From Shinella sp. (lineage in GTDB: Bacteria; Pseudomonadota; Alphaproteobacteria; Rhizobiales; Rhizobiaceae), in assembly GCA_003248775.1 (NCBI GenBank), contig QFQX01000019.1, positions 12,325 to 76,324 on the forward strand: a stretch of 64,000 bases of DNA, given 5' to 3'. Below, in pieces: positions 1-7,299 of this stretch (position 1 is the first letter of the stretch; every line of letters begins with the position of its first letter). The notes below the pieces were generated by a model. It was given only the letters and a program-made list of their open reading frames with translations. It was not told where the DNA came from and made no database searches. The translations under genes were made by a program, and so were the position numbers.

Positions 1-98
1 AACCTGAGGACGATGAAAAGGCACAGAAGCGCCAGGCTGACCCCCAGTGCCGCAATCAGGAAACGGTTCCCATAGGCGGTGACCAGTTCATCAAGCAT
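1..98 (-). CDS. FliO-like membrane protein, N-terminal fragment
   Basis: Only the first 32 codons lie in the window; the rest is beyond the left edge. Translation begins MLDELVTAYGNRF and runs straight into one hydrophobic segment (about residues 13-31, IAALGVSLALLCLFIVL). The start is set by a good ribosome site, GGAGAG, six bases before the ATG. A short N-terminus followed by a single membrane helix, divergent from cckA, matches the small protein that rhizobial genomes annotate as flagellar biosynthetic protein FliO. That assignment comes from remembered similarity of the first 30 residues and the neighbourhood; the part that would confirm it is absent. Confidence 0.5.
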   Translation of the reverse strand, partial: MLDELVTAYGNRFLIAALGVSLALLCLFIVLR

Positions 99-342
99 GT
101 CGCGCTCTCCTTTTTCCGCTTTCTGGCAGAAGACGATTGTTTTAGCAATGCGGCAGGGCATCGACGGGTCGGCATGGCACCGACTGACGTCATGATCCGA
201 CAAAATTGCGGCGGTCATGTGGGATTGCTGTGCATGGAGCCTGCCAATCAGGTCTTTCGGAGCTTTTTGCGGCAGGTGCAAATTGCTAAATAGTGTTTGA
301 AGTGTCCGATTCCCACGGAGTGGACCCACGCAAGAGGCATAC

Positions 343-2967
343 ATGACAAGACTGCAGCAGGCCGGCGAGTACGAAGGCCCTCTGGTGGACCGCGGCGCCC
401 GTTCAGGAACGGCGCTCCGCATCATCCTGCTTGCCCTTGTGCTCGTCTGCGCAGCGGTTGCCTTTGTTCTGTTCAAGGACCAGCTCGAAAACGAGATCGT
501 GCTCGGCATTCTTGGCGTACTCGCCATGACGGGCATTTTCTTCCTCGTCTCGGCCGTGATCGGCTTCGTCGAAGTCATGCCGCAGTCCCGGTCGGATTCG
601 CTTGCGCGGAATTTTCTTGCAAGCCTGCCGGAAGGCACGCTGATTACCGATGCCGATGGACGCGTGATTTATGCCAATGGCGCGTATGGCCGGATGACCG
701 GCGCCACCAAGGCGACCGAGGTTCAGGCGCTCGAAGCCCTTCTGTCGCGCTACCGGGAATCGTCAGAGGCGCTCTACCGGCTGACCAACGGACTGCGCGA
801 GGGGCGGGAGGGCTATGAAGAGTTCCGACTGCTGAAGCCGCTCGGCGTCCACACCGGAAACGGTTCGGGGGCGCATTGGTATCGTCTCAAGGCCCGGCTT
901 TTGGCAAACGAAGCGCGGGCGCAGAAGCTGCATGTCTGGCAGATCACCGACATCACCTCCGAGCGGGACGATCAGGAGCGCTTCTTCAAGGAGCTGCAAC
1001 ACGCCATCGATTATCTCGATCATGCGCCTGCCGGTTTCTTCTCCGCCGGCCGCAAGGGCGAAATCTACTATCTCAACGCCACCCTTGCGGAATGGCTCGG
1101 CATCGACCTCACACAGTTCATGCCGGGTTCCATGACGATTGCCGATCTGGTGGCGGGCGAGGGCATGGCACTGGTCAATTCCGTGCAGGCTGAGCCCGGA
1201 CTGTCGAAGACCGAGACGCTGGACCTCGATCTCAGGAAGGCCAATGGCCAGAGCCTTCCGGTGCATCTGGTGCACCGCGTTCGCTCGGCGCGGGACGGAG
1301 CCCCCGGCGAGAGCCGTTCCATCGTGCTGGCGCGGCAGGAAGGCAATGGCATCGATCATTCGGCTTCGGTCGCCTCGATGCGCTTTACCCGCTTCTTCAA
1401 CAATACGCCGATGGCGATCGCTTCCGTCGATGGCGAGGGGCGTATCCTGCGCACCAATGCGCCGTTCATGAAGCTCTTCTCCGATGTCGTGGGGCGCGAC
1501 TATGTCGATCGCGGGGGCAAGCTCGAGGTCGTGATCCATGAGAGCGAGCGGGAGCATTTCCGTCAGGCGCTGGCGGCCGCCAAGGACCGGCAGGTGGATA
1601 TCGCGCCTCTCGATAGCCGCCATCCCGAAAGTGATGCGCGGCATTTCCGCTTCTATGTCAACGCGGTGATCGACCAGAGCGACGAGGCGCCTGAAGAGGC
1701 GGCCATCGTCTACGCCGTCGACGTGACGGACCAGAAGGCGCTCGAAACGCAGATGGCGCAGACGCAGAAGATGAATGCTGTCGGCACGCTCGCCGGTGGT
1801 ATCGCGCACGACTTCAACAACGTGCTGACGGCCATCCTGCTCTCCTCCGACCACCTGTTGCTGCAGGCGCGGCCCTCGGATGCAAGCTTTGCCGATCTCA
1901 TGGAAATCAAGCGCAATGCCAACCGCGCAGCCGTGCTTGTCCGGCAGCTGCTTGCCTTCTCGCGCAAGCAGACGATGCGGCCGACGGTTCTCAACCTGAC
2001 CGATGTGATCGGCGACCTGAGAATGCTGGTCGATCGCCTGATTTCTGGCACGAATGTCAAGCTGAAGGTCGAGTACGGACGCGATCTCTGGCCGGTGAAG
2101 ACCGACCTTTCGCAATTCGAGCAGGTGCTGATCAACCTTTGCGTCAATGCCCGCGACGCCATGCCCGATGGCGGCACGATCACCATCACGACCCGCAATG
2201 TTTCCGCTTCGGAGGCTGCGGCGTTCCATTATCGCGGACTGCCGGAAGAGGAACTGGTACTGGTCGAGGTTGCCGACAATGGTACGGGCATCGCGCCCGA
2301 AATCATGGACAAGATCTTCGAGCCGTTCTTCACCACCAAGGAAGTCGGCAAGGGCACCGGTCTCGGTCTCGCCATGGTCTACGGCATCGTCAAGCAGTCC
2401 GGCGGCTACATCTATCCGGAATCCGAGGTGGGCAAGGGAACCGTGTTCCGCATCTTCCTGCCGCATCATATCGTCGAGGTCGTGCATCAGATCGAAGGCT
2501 CCGTCGTCACCGGCGATGCGACACGAGACAATGCCGCTCAGGCCTTGCCGGCACAGGCGCCGCAGGCCACCGAACCTGACGATCTCACAGGAAAGTCGGC
2601 CGTTGTTCTTCTCGTCGAGGACGAGGAAGCTGTCCGGCGCGGCGGTAAGCGCATGCTGGAAACGCGCGGCTACACCGTGCACGAGGCCGGGTCCGGCGTC
2701 GAGGCGCTGGATATCATGGACGAACTCGACGGAGCCGTCGATATCGTTGTTTCCGACGTTGTCATGCCCGAAATGGATGGCCCGACCCTGCTCGGGGAGC
2801 TGCGCAAGAAGTACCCTTCGCTCAAGTTCATCTTCGTTTCGGGCTATGCGGAGGACGCGTTTGCACGGAACCTGCCAGCCGATGCGAAGTTCGGATTCTT
2901 GCCCAAACCGTTCTCGCTCAAGCAACTGGCTGTTGCCGTACGTGAAATGCTCGATAGTCCAAATTGA
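343..2967 (+). CDS. cckA: CckA hybrid sensor histidine kinase
   Basis: An 874-residue membrane hybrid kinase. Two hydrophobic helices lie at about residues 27-47 and 53-75, followed by PAS-like segments (about 88-200, 215-330 and 345-465). The HisKA motif GIAHDFNN places the phospho-accepting histidine at H489. The HATPase domain shows NARDAMP, ADNGTGIAP and GTGLGLAM, and a C-terminal receiver carries the phospho-acceptor D805 in VSDVVMPEMDG. This is the complete CckA architecture: in alphaproteobacteria CckA passes phosphate through ChpT to CtrA, the cell-cycle master regulator. AGAGGC sits just upstream of the ATG. A long open frame on the opposite strand is a codon-bias shadow. Confidence 0.95.
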   Translation: MTRLQQAGEYEGPLVDRGARSGTALRIILLALVLVCAAVAFVLFKDQLENEIVLGILGVLAMTGIFFLVSAVIGFVEVMPQSRSDSLARNFLASLPEGTLITDADGRVIYANGAYGRMTGATKATEVQALEALLSRYRESSEALYRLTNGLREGREGYEEFRLLKPLGVHTGNGSGAHWYRLKARLLANEARAQKLHVWQITDITSERDDQERFFKELQHAIDYLDHAPAGFFSAGRKGEIYYLNATLAEWLGIDLTQFMPGSMTIADLVAGEGMALVNSVQAEPGLSKTETLDLDLRKANGQSLPVHLVHRVRSARDGAPGESRSIVLARQEGNGIDHSASVASMRFTRFFNNTPMAIASVDGEGRILRTNAPFMKLFSDVVGRDYVDRGGKLEVVIHESEREHFRQALAAAKDRQVDIAPLDSRHPESDARHFRFYVNAVIDQSDEAPEEAAIVYAVDVTDQKALETQMAQTQKMNAVGTLAGGIAHDFNNVLTAILLSSDHLLLQARPSDASFADLMEIKRNANRAAVLVRQLLAFSRKQTMRPTVLNLTDVIGDLRMLVDRLISGTNVKLKVEYGRDLWPVKTDLSQFEQVLINLCVNARDAMPDGGTITITTRNVSASEAAAFHYRGLPEEELVLVEVADNGTGIAPEIMDKIFEPFFTTKEVGKGTGLGLAMVYGIVKQSGGYIYPESEVGKGTVFRIFLPHHIVEVVHQIEGSVVTGDATRDNAAQALPAQAPQATEPDDLTGKSAVVLLVEDEEAVRRGGKRMLETRGYTVHEAGSGVEALDIMDELDGAVDIVVSDVVMPEMDGPTLLGELRKKYPSLKFIFVSGYAEDAFARNLPADAKFGFLPKPFSLKQLAVAVREMLDSPN

Positions 2968-3112
2968 CGATCGTCATCGGATTTGTCCTATTTCTGTGAC
3001 GGACGACTGCGCTCCTGTCACAATACGCTCGCGATAACGTGGCCGGACCGGATATGCTGCCCGTGGGGGAGGGCAGCTGATTCATTCGGGCAGAGTGCGG
3101 GAATTGATTGAC

Positions 3113-3847
3113 ATGAGCGAGTTTGCCGGCGGGCCGGTCGACAGGAATGAGATTCTCGCCCGTATTCAGGCTTGCGACAGCCTCGCGGACATTGATGCCT
3201 GCGTGCTGATGTTGCAGGAGCGTTTTGGATACCGCTTCTACCAGATTTTTGCCATGTTCCCGACGATTGACGGTTCGTTGCGTGGCCGTTTGCTGCTCTA
3301 CAGTGTCAGCGAGGAATTTCTCGATGGTTTCGATGCCATTGGAGGACTACCACATGCTCCGGAGACCGTTGTGGCAAACTCTGGACAGCAGCTTCTCCAG
3401 TGGTCGATCGATGAGTTACGTTGCCGGGACGATCTAAAGCCGCGGACTATCGAACTCATGCAGTTGCTCGTGCGGCAATGCATATTGACGGGGGTCTATT
3501 TCTCCCTGCCGACACTCGATGGTCGCAGGCAGGTCCTGAGTCTTCTCGGCAATCGCTCGCCACTCTCTGTCGCGGAGATCGAGGATTTCTGTTTTCTCGC
3601 CATTCATGTGCTCGATCGGGCGGGCATGTTGGAAAAACGTCTGGATGGACCTCGGACGGGCATGTCGAATCTGGAAATCCAGTGTCTGGAGATGGCCGCG
3701 ACCGGCCTCGACACGGCCGCGATGGCGCAACGCCTGTCGCTTTCAACCCGCACAGTGAACTATCTCGTCAGCTCGCTTTGTCGCAAGCTCGGATCCGAGC
3801 GTCTTGAGCAGGCGCTGCAACGGGCCATCAAGATCGGTTTCGTCTGA
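3113..3847 (+). CDS. LuxR-family transcriptional regulator
   Basis: A 244-residue protein with a C-terminal LuxR/GerE helix-turn-helix (about residues 182-244, with the recognisable SNLEIQCLEMAATG and LSTRTVNYLVSSLCRKL). The N-terminal 170 residues resemble the autoinducer-binding fold in length and spacing, but I cannot see a clear set of ligand-binding residues, and no luxI-type synthase is nearby, so it is best regarded as an orphan LuxR-type protein. I chose the ATG preceded by GCGGGA with a 10-base spacer; an in-frame GTG at 3095 would add six residues. It stands alone between cckA and the convergent psuG gene. Confidence 0.8.
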   Translation: MSEFAGGPVDRNEILARIQACDSLADIDACVLMLQERFGYRFYQIFAMFPTIDGSLRGRLLLYSVSEEFLDGFDAIGGLPHAPETVVANSGQQLLQWSIDELRCRDDLKPRTIELMQLLVRQCILTGVYFSLPTLDGRRQVLSLLGNRSPLSVAEIEDFCFLAIHVLDRAGMLEKRLDGPRTGMSNLEIQCLEMAATGLDTAAMAQRLSLSTRTVNYLVSSLCRKLGSERLEQALQRAIKIGFV

Positions 3848-3864
3848 GGCGCAGATCGCGTGAC

Positions 3865-3894
3865 GAAAAATGGCGACACCGCAGGTGCCGCCAT
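3865..3894 (-). terminator. Terminator of psuK-psuG
   Basis: An 11-base stem (ATGGCGACACC paired with GGTGCCGCCAT, one mismatch) with a GCA loop lies between the convergent LuxR-type gene and psuG. Read on the minus strand the stem is followed by TTTTT, so it fits an intrinsic terminator for the psu operon; on the plus strand the T-run is weak. Confidence 0.65.
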
Positions 3895-3919
3895 CGCATT
3901 TCATTTGCTTTTCTTGTGC

Positions 3920-4846
3920 TCAGTCGTTCATTGCGACGGCAATTTCGGCCGCGAGGCGGGCGTTGTTCTCGACCAGAGCGATATTCGTCTTCAGGCTGCG
4001 GCCTTTGGTCAGGTGGAAGAGATTGTCGAGCAGAAACGGGGTGACACTCTTGCCGGTAATCTCCTCACGTTCGGCATTGGCAAGCGCCCGGCCGATATAG
4101 ATTTCCATCTCTTCGCGGGGGATTTCGTCTGCAAGCGGCACAGGATTGGCAATCAGCATGCCGCCGACAAGACCCAGTTGCTCACGCATTTTCTGGAAAT
4201 TGGCAATTGCCGCGGGACTCGGCAGCGTCAGCGGGCTCGGCAGGCCGGAATTGCGCGACCAGAAGGCCGGGAAGTCTTCGCTGTCATAGGTCACGACTGG
4301 CACGCCACGTGTTTCCAGCACTTCAAGCGTTTTCGGAATATCCAGAATGGCCTTCGGGCCCGCGGAGACGACGATGACAGCCGTGCGGGCGAGTTCTTCC
4401 AGGTCGGCAGAAATATCGAAGGTCTCTTCCGCGCCGCGATGAACGCCGCCGATGCCGCCGGTGGCGAAGACCGAAATGCCTGCACGCGCGGCGGCAATCA
4501 TCGTTGCGGCAACCGTGGTCGCTCCCGTGCGTCGTTCCGCGATTGCAAAGGCGATGTCCGCGCGTGACAGCTTCATCGCGCCCTTGTATTTGGCCAGCGC
4601 CTCGATCTGAGCCGCTTCCAGGCCGATATGCAGTACACCATCAAGTACGGCGATGGTTGCCGGAACGGCTCCCTGCTGGCGAATGATGGATTCGACGCTG
4701 CGCGCCATTTCCAGATTGCCGGGATAGGGCATTCCGTGGGTGATGATGGTCGATTCCAGCGCCACGATCGGCGCGTTGCGCGCCTTGGCTGCGGTCACTT
4801 CGCCGGAATAGACGATGGGAAGAAGAGGCGAGATGGCTTTGGTCAT
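3920..4846 (-). CDS. psuG: Pseudouridine-5'-phosphate glycosidase PsuG
   Basis: A 308-residue protein that would cleave pseudouridine 5'-phosphate to uracil and ribose 5-phosphate (equilibrium in the reverse direction in vitro). The family signatures are clear: VALESTIITHGMPYPGN near residue 28, FATGGIGGVHRG, VVSAGPKAILDI and TYDSEDFPAFW. Length matches the family. It lies 28 bases downstream of psuK on the same strand, the usual kinase-glycosidase pair of pseudouridine breakdown from degraded tRNA and rRNA. An open frame extends upstream, but MTKAISP is the natural start for the family. Confidence 0.93.
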   Translation of the reverse strand: MTKAISPLLPIVYSGEVTAAKARNAPIVALESTIITHGMPYPGNLEMARSVESIIRQQGAVPATIAVLDGVLHIGLEAAQIEALAKYKGAMKLSRADIAFAIAERRTGATTVAATMIAAARAGISVFATGGIGGVHRGAEETFDISADLEELARTAVIVVSAGPKAILDIPKTLEVLETRGVPVVTYDSEDFPAFWSRNSGLPSPLTLPSPAAIANFQKMREQLGLVGGMLIANPVPLADEIPREEMEIYIGRALANAEREEITGKSVTPFLLDNLFHLTKGRSLKTNIALVENNARLAAEIAVAMND

Positions 4847-4874
4847 CACTGTTATCCGTATTGTCCAGGCGTTG

Positions 4875-5819
4875 TCATGACAGGATTTCGGGTTCCGGCA
4901 CAAGAGCCAGATGGGTGTCGAGAAGGTCCGGCGACAGGCTTTCGGCAGTCGCGCGCGGCGAACGCAGGGTGAGGGCTGCCGCTGCTGTGCCCATGCGCAA
5001 GGCGAGATCGAGAGTTCCGCCCCCAAGTCGCGCCGACAGGAAACCGGATGCGAAGGCGTCGCCCGCGCCGGTGACGTCGGCGATGTCCGATACCGGAGGA
5101 GGTGATAGGGCCATGACTTCGTCTCCGTCGAAAGCAATGGTCATGCTGCCGCCAGCGGTGATCGTTCCGGCTTTCAGTCCTGCCTTTCTGAGGAGGAGGG
5201 GCCATTCGGCGGGCTCCTCGGCACGCCGACCGGCAAGGACTTCGGCCTCGTTGGCGTTCATGAAGACATGGTCGAGGTTATGCAGGCCGGGTATCAGTTT
5301 CGTTGCCTTGGCGGGGGAGATGGCGATTGCCGAGAGCGGCACACCATTCGACGCGGCGAAGTTCCCCAATGCCGTGAGGGTTTCAGCCGGCAGGTTGGCG
5401 TCGCAGAGAATCGTCCGGGTGCTGGCGAGGCTTTCCCGCGTCGTGCGCGCACGCAGACGGCGCGCTGAAAAGAGATCGTAGAGCGCCATGTCGGCCAGCG
5501 CGATCACGAGATTGCCATCGTCTTCGAGTATGGCCGTATAGCTCGGCGTCGCCCGGTCGAGGAAGACAACCGGGCAGTCGTCGATGCCCAGACGCTCCGC
5601 CGCCGCCGCGACCTGTTCGCCAGCCGCATCCCCGCCGCGAGGCGAGATCAGGCGGACGGAATGACCGAGACGAGCGAGGTTGCAGGCCGCGTTGAAACCG
5701 CCGCCGCCGGGCTCTTCCATCCAGCGGCCCGGGTTGCTCGCCCCCATCTTCGTCTGGCCGAAAATGTGGCCCCGACGGTCGATATGGGCACCGCCGATGA
5801 CAAGGATATCGACCGTCAT
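4875..5819 (-). CDS. psuK: PfkB-family pseudouridine kinase PsuK
   Basis: A 314-residue ribokinase-type (PfkB) carbohydrate kinase. The N-terminal glycine-rich substrate region reads PGGGGFNAACNLARLG and the C-terminal signature is DVTGAGDAFASGF, where the second Asp is the catalytic base. Its position directly before psuG identifies pseudouridine as the likely substrate, giving pseudouridine 5'-phosphate for PsuG. Without that context it could only be called a PfkB sugar kinase. The start MTVDILVIGGAH fits the fold; the ribosome site is weak. The gene is divergent from recA, and one of the two LexA-type boxes in the shared region is about 100 bases from this start. Confidence 0.87.
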   Translation of the reverse strand: MTVDILVIGGAHIDRRGHIFGQTKMGASNPGRWMEEPGGGGFNAACNLARLGHSVRLISPRGGDAAGEQVAAAAERLGIDDCPVVFLDRATPSYTAILEDDGNLVIALADMALYDLFSARRLRARTTRESLASTRTILCDANLPAETLTALGNFAASNGVPLSAIAISPAKATKLIPGLHNLDHVFMNANEAEVLAGRRAEEPAEWPLLLRKAGLKAGTITAGGSMTIAFDGDEVMALSPPPVSDIADVTGAGDAFASGFLSARLGGGTLDLALRMGTAAAALTLRSPRATAESLSPDLLDTHLALVPEPEILS

Positions 5820-5919
5820 GGCAGCATCGTCGGCGGGTTGGAAAACGACGAATCGAGCAGGCCTCCGGGGATATTCAGAGGTGTTTGGAAACCCGTGGCT
5901 CCGTTGTTTTTCACAGGCA

Positions 5920-5934
5920 GAACATAAAAAGTAC
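5920..5934. promoter_or_regulatory. LexA (SOS) box, distal, between psuK and recA
   Basis: GAAC-ATAAAAA-GTAC matches the GAAC-N7-G(A/T)AC form of the alphaproteobacterial LexA operator. It lies 68 bases upstream of the recA promoter box and about 100 bases upstream of psuK. I see no clear sigma-70 promoter around it on either strand, so its target is uncertain. Confidence 0.6.
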
Positions 5935-5976
5935 ACACCGAGAAATTCCCCATGGTTTCATGTGGATGAGGGGGGA

Positions 5977-6005
5977 TTGCAAAACTGGAACAAAACGTGT
6001 ACATA
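5977..6005 (+). promoter_or_regulatory. recA promoter with embedded LexA box
   Basis: A -35 element TTGCAA (5977-5982) and a -10 element TACATA (6000-6005) are separated by 17 bases. The LexA-type box GAAC-AAAACGT-GTAC (5988-6002) occupies the spacer and the start of the -10, so bound LexA would directly block RNA polymerase. It ends 60 bases before the recA ATG. Confidence 0.8.
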
Positions 6006-6061
6006 CAGTCCACCGGCTGCTTCATTGCCTATGCGGCTTCAATAACCTAAAGGTGGACAGA

Positions 6062-7144
6062 ATGGCACAGAATTCTTTGCGGCTCGTAGAGGACAAATCG
6101 GTGGACAAAAGCAAGGCATTGGAAGCAGCGCTCTCTCAGATCGAACGGTCGTTCGGCAAGGGCTCTATCATGAAGCTCGGCTCGAACGAGAGCGCGGTTG
6201 AAATCGAAACGGTTTCCACCGGCTCTCTCGGTCTCGACATCGCGCTTGGTATCGGCGGTCTGCCGAAGGGACGCATTATCGAAATTTATGGTCCGGAAAG
6301 CTCCGGCAAAACGACGCTCGCGTTGCAGACGATTGCAGAAGCGCAGAAGAAGGGCGGCATCTGCGCCTTCGTCGACGCGGAACATGCGCTCGACCCGGTT
6401 TATGCCCGCAAGCTCGGTGTCGATCTGCAGAACCTTCTGATCTCTCAGCCGGATACCGGTGAGCAGGCTCTCGAGATCACCGATACGCTCGTGCGTTCCG
6501 GTGCCGTCGACGTACTCGTCATCGACTCGGTTGCAGCTCTGACCCCGCGCGCTGAAATCGAAGGCGAGATGGGCGATAACCTGCCGGGTCTTCAGGCTCG
6601 TCTCATGAGCCAGGCACTGCGCAAGCTGACCGCTTCGATCTCCCGCTCGAACTGCATGGTCATCTTCATCAACCAGATCCGCATGAAGATCGGCGTCATG
6701 TTCGGTTCGCCGGAAACCACCACCGGCGGCAATGCGCTGAAGTTCTATGCTTCCGTGCGCCTCGACATCCGCCGTATCGGTGCGGTCAAGGAGCGTGAAG
6801 AGGTCATCGGCAACCAGACCCGCGTGAAGGTCGTCAAGAACAAGATGGCTCCTCCCTTCAAGCAGGTCGAGTTCGACATCATGTATGGCGAAGGCGTTTC
6901 CAAGACCGGCGAACTGGTCGATCTTGGCGTCAAGGGTGGCATCGTCGAGAAGTCGGGTGCCTGGTTCTCCTATAACAGCCAGCGTCTGGGGCAGGGGCGT
7001 GAAAACGCCAAGATGTTCCTGCGTGACAATCCGGCCCTTGCCCAGGAGATCGAAATGGCGCTGCGGCAGAATGCCGGCCTCATTGCCGAGAGCCTGCAGA
7101 ATGGCGGCCCGGATGCAAACGACGGTGATGGCGCAGACGATTAA
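6062..7144 (+). CDS. recA: Recombinase A
   Basis: A 360-residue RecA: ATP-dependent strand exchange, homologous recombination and LexA co-protease. Walker A is GPESSGKTT (residues 77-85) and the central recombinase signature ALRKLTASISRSN is intact, as is VIFINQIRMKIGVMFG. The C-terminus is acidic (DANDGDGADD). The true start MAQNSLRLVEDKSVDKSKALE is internal to a longer open frame; a frame beginning at 5885 would run through the promoter. It is regulated by the LexA box 60 bases upstream and is followed by its own terminator, so it is probably monocistronic. Confidence 0.98.
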   Translation: MAQNSLRLVEDKSVDKSKALEAALSQIERSFGKGSIMKLGSNESAVEIETVSTGSLGLDIALGIGGLPKGRIIEIYGPESSGKTTLALQTIAEAQKKGGICAFVDAEHALDPVYARKLGVDLQNLLISQPDTGEQALEITDTLVRSGAVDVLVIDSVAALTPRAEIEGEMGDNLPGLQARLMSQALRKLTASISRSNCMVIFINQIRMKIGVMFGSPETTTGGNALKFYASVRLDIRRIGAVKEREEVIGNQTRVKVVKNKMAPPFKQVEFDIMYGEGVSKTGELVDLGVKGGIVEKSGAWFSYNSQRLGQGRENAKMFLRDNPALAQEIEMALRQNAGLIAESLQNGGPDANDGDGADD

Positions 7145-7174
7145 GCCCTTCGTTTTTGCGTTTTGATTTGTTTG

Positions 7175-7208
7175 CCGGCTGCATCTCTCGCGAGGTGCGG
7201 CCGGTTTT
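7175..7208 (+). terminator. recA intrinsic terminator
   Basis: A 13-base stem, CCGGCTGCATCTC with GAGGTGCGGCCGG (two G-U pairs), closes a TCGC loop and is followed by TTTT, 30 bases after the recA stop codon. Confidence 0.75.
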
Positions 7209-7299
7209 GCGTCGGGCGGCTGGACAGTGGTGATGTCGAACGATAAAAGCCATTGATTTTCGCGAATGGCCGGATTCCGGCGTGAATGAAGGGCGTGAC

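Noticed and set aside
763..2925. A 720-codon open frame on the minus strand opposite cckA
   Set aside because: It is in the mirrored codon frame of a well-conserved gene with GC-biased codons; its translation is rich in Arg, His and Asp with no recognisable motif.
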